From: Flavobacterium pectinovorum
GTDB taxonomy: Bacteria > Bacteroidota > Bacteroidia > Flavobacteriales > Flavobacteriaceae
Direction: 5' to 3'
Length of the DNA: 64,000 bases
NCBI RefSeq assembly: GCF_022802975.1
Contig: NZ_JAFEVZ010000001.1
Span: 1-64,000, forward strand
Shown here in pieces: positions 62,286 to 64,000 of the stretch. Position numbers and translations under genes: made by a program. Under the pieces are notes generated by a model. That model had not been told where the DNA came from and ran no database searches. It worked only from the letters and a program-made list of their open reading frames with translations. The first letter of the stretch is position 1, and each line of letters opens with the position of its first letter.

Positions 62286-62308
62286 ATAAAAGTTAGTTTT
62301 TTATTTTG

Positions 62309-62394
62309 GCGTGACCACAAGGGTCGGGCTATCCGCTCCAAGTCCTCGCTCTTCCTTCGTCAGGCTGTGGGCTTTCCACTTCTATCCCTCACGC
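62309..62394 (-). repeat. Structured intergenic element, copy 3 (flavo-1-like candidate)
   Basis: On the minus strand: closing stem GCGTGA/TCACGC at the ends, GGGATAGAAGTGG near one side and GGAGCGGATAGCCCGACCC near the other. The centre differs from copy 2, with possible AAGTCC/GGGCTT pairing. The match of both arms to 31999-32091, with a different central part, suggests a conserved RNA or mobile repeat. Confidence 0.55.
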
Positions 62395-62458
62395 AAACGG
62401 TCTATAAGAAGATTTTAGTTTATTAAACAAAATTATTCACTTTAGAATTTCCCTCAAT

Positions 62459-62564
62459 CTTGTCATTTCGAGGAACGAGAAATCATATTCGGGATTCCGT
62501 AAAGTAAATCACCAATCTTTGTAGAGTTTCTAGTGTGATTTCTCCCTTCGGTCGAAATGACAAG
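62459..62564. repeat. Palindromic repeat (TGTCATTTCGA...GAAATCA family)
   Basis: Arms about 62459-62485 and 62536-62564 are inverted with small differences (CTTGTCATTTCGA / TCGAAATGACAAG; GAGAAATCA / TGATTTCTC). Known type of dispersed palindrome in Flavobacterium intergenic DNA. Confidence 0.75.
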
Positions 62565-62796
62565 CTGTACGGCTACTCTATGTAAAAAAAATCAAATTTG
62601 CAATCAAATCAAATCCACCGAATCTGCAACTTGAGCGAAAGCGAACAGGCGAAGCAAATCTGCGAGAAAACTCTTTGTGCTCCTTACTTTTAAATAAAAA
62701 CAAAACTTTGCGTTCATAGCGTAAATCTTAGCGAACTTTGCGGTTAAAAAAAGGTTTTTCCCTACTTTTACTTCTTCAACATTACAACATTCCAAA

Positions 62797-63957
62797 ATGA
62801 AAATACTACTCCTCGGTTCAGGTGAATTAGGCAAAGAATTTGTCATCGCAGCACAACGAATCGGACAAATCATAATTGCAGTTGACAGTTACGAAAATGC
62901 ACCGGCGATGCAGGTTGCTCATGGTTTTGAAGTCATCAATATGCTCGATGGTGAAGCCTTGGACCGAATCGTAGCCAAACATAAACCGAATTTCATCGTT
63001 CCCGAAATAGAAGCTATTCGAACGGAACGTTTTTACGATTATGAAAAACAAGGTATTACTGTTGTCCCTTCAGCAAAAGCGGCTAACTTTACCATGAATC
63101 GTAAAGCCATTCGTGATTTAGCAGCAAAAGAATTAGGTTTAAAAACTGCGAAATATGAGTATGCTACTTCTGCCGAAGAACTTCAAAAAGCAGTTGGAGA
63201 AATAGGAATTCCGTGTGTGGTAAAACCTTTGATGTCTTCGTCAGGAAAAGGGCAATCTACAATAAAAACAGAAGAAGATATTTTAAAAGCCTGGGAATAT
63301 GCTGTTGCAGGTTCACGTGGCGATGTTATCGAAGTGATTGTTGAGGCATTTGTAGATTTCCATTCGGAGATTACGCTTTTAACGATTACCCAAAATGATA
63401 ATCCAACTTTATTTTGTGCGCCAATTGGACACAGACAGGAAAGAGGCGATTATCAGGAAAGCTGGCAGCCTGCTCAGGTTTCAGAAAAAGATTTGTATGA
63501 AGCTCAGGATATGGCAGAAAAAATTACCGAAGCGCTTGGTGGTGCCGGGCTTTTTGGTGTTGAATTTTTCCTGACGAACGAAGGGGTTTATTTCTCTGAA
63601 CTTTCTCCTCGTCCTCATGATACCGGAATGGTAACGTTGGCAGGAACGCAGAATTTCAATGAATTTGAATTGCATTTACGGGCCATCTTAAGCCTTCCAA
63701 TTTTTGAAATTACTTTAGAAAAAGCAGGGGCAAGTGCCGTAATTTTAGCTTCGGAAGATTCTACAAATCCAACTTTTAGCGGAATCGAAAAAGTAGCGGC
63801 TTTACCAAAAACCGATTTTAGAATCTTCGGAAAACCAACTTCAAGACCTTATCGAAGAATGGGTGTTGTTTTGAGTTCTGATACTTTAGCAACTCCAATT
63901 GAGGAAGTCGTGGAACGAGCCAAAGCAACTTCAAAACTAATAACTGTAAATTCTTAA
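62797..63957 (+). CDS. purT: Formate-dependent phosphoribosylglycinamide formyltransferase
   Basis: ATP-grasp enzyme that makes formyl-GAR from formate and GAR in purine synthesis. The 386-residue protein opens with [20 protein letters not shown], has [17 protein letters not shown], the ATP-grasp [17 protein letters not shown], and [39 protein letters not shown]. It is followed after two bases by a partial gene for an exported protein. Confidence 0.95.
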   Translation: MKILLLGSGELGKEFVIAAQRIGQIIIAVDSYENAPAMQVAHGFEVINMLDGEALDRIVAKHKPNFIVPEIEAIRTERFYDYEKQGITVVPSAKAANFTMNRKAIRDLAAKELGLKTAKYEYATSAEELQKAVGEIGIPCVVKPLMSSSGKGQSTIKTEEDILKAWEYAVAGSRGDVIEVIVEAFVDFHSEITLLTITQNDNPTLFCAPIGHRQERGDYQESWQPAQVSEKDLYEAQDMAEKITEALGGAGLFGVEFFLTNEGVYFSELSPRPHDTGMVTLAGTQNFNEFELHLRAILSLPIFEITLEKAGASAVILASEDSTNPTFSGIEKVAALPKTDFRIFGKPTSRPYRRMGVVLSSDTLATPIEEVVERAKATSKLITVNS

Positions 63958-63959
63958 TT

Positions 63960-64000
63960 ATGAAAAATATACTTTTGGCAACATTCCTTTTTATTGGAAT
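63960..64000 (+). CDS. Start of an exported protein (partial)
   Basis: Forty-one bases from ATG (63960) give MKNILLATFLFIG, a likely signal peptide start. It lies two bases after the purT stop, so it is probably cotranscribed. The product is not visible. Confidence 0.5.
   Translation, partial: MKNILLATFLFIG

Larger units (their letters stand above)
62264..62796. other. Gene-free repeat island between the kinase and purT
   Basis: 533 bases hold one repeat arm, one structured element (62309-62394), one palindrome (62459-62564) and a degenerate CTTAGCGAACTTTGCGGTTAAA stretch (about 62728-62750). No response-regulator gene or other coding region is present. Confidence 0.8.

Overview
The window is AT-rich chromosomal DNA of a Bacteroidetes bacterium, most probably a Flavobacterium. 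Supporting signs are a PorP/SprF protein, a type IX secretion (type B) C-terminal sorting domain, DUF4270, DUF6089, DUF6660, DUF4907 and DUF4202 proteins, OmpH-OmpH-BamA order, a FolK-deoxynucleoside kinase fusion, and repeated promoter boxes of the Bacteroidetes form TTG-N17..20-TAnnTTTG. Nearly all genes are ordinary chromosomal genes. The accessory part is one IS3-family end at the left edge, a 167-bp MITE-like element and many intergenic palindromic repeats. Calls come from reading the sequence only; no database search was run.

Layout. 1-127: end of an IS3-type element. 166-2732: NifU-like Fe-S scaffold protein, PorP/SprF and gamma-carbonic anhydrase. 2830-6959 (minus): a compact set of outer-membrane barrel, Kelch lipoprotein, DUF4907 lipoprotein, LytS-type kinase and LytTR regulator, possibly one signalling unit. 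7192-10529: DUF4270 lipoprotein plus outer-membrane protein, then murI. 10665-13247: DUF6660 Cys-rich protein and a TonB-dependent receptor. 13303-18987 (minus): envelope biogenesis operon DUF6089-uppS-bamA-ompH-ompH. 19161-22917: nadK, CBS protein, pdxJ, a hydrolase and a small membrane protein. 23037-26844: tig, clpP, clpX (protein folding and turnover). 26982-28230: an unrecognised gene overlapping an L,D-transpeptidase-like lipoprotein. 28508-31900: SRPBCC and VOC small proteins, then serB. 31901-32546: repeat island with a 3 x 133-bp tandem array. 32547-37028: PsbP-like, GH3, DUF2797 and glycosyltransferase 9 genes. 37209-42709 (minus): AsmA-like protein, then sppA with an alpha/beta hydrolase. 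42847-48634: folK-dNK fusion, a large LRR/lectin T9SS protein, an rRNA/tRNA methyltransferase and a DUF1573 protein. 48794-51823: mutS (TTG start), tRNA-Gly(GCC) and tRNA-Leu(TAA). 51902-56387: YegP-like protein, tiny repeat lipoprotein, waaA, a DegT aminotransferase and a META lipoprotein. 56660-62263: nirB, nirD, a DUF4202 protein and a NarX-like sensor kinase, a nitrite-reduction unit with a palindromic operator candidate. 62264-62796: repeat island. 62797-64000: purT and the start of an exported protein.

The two most interesting functional units are the barrel-Kelch-DUF4907-LytS/LytTR cluster and the nirBD-DUF4202-sensor kinase operon; both pair proteins of unknown function with a dedicated sensor. 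At the DNA level, a dispersed structured element occurs three times (28265-28340, 31999-32091, 62309-62394). Several other palindromic repeat families sit between genes, and one appears to supply the stop codons of two genes.
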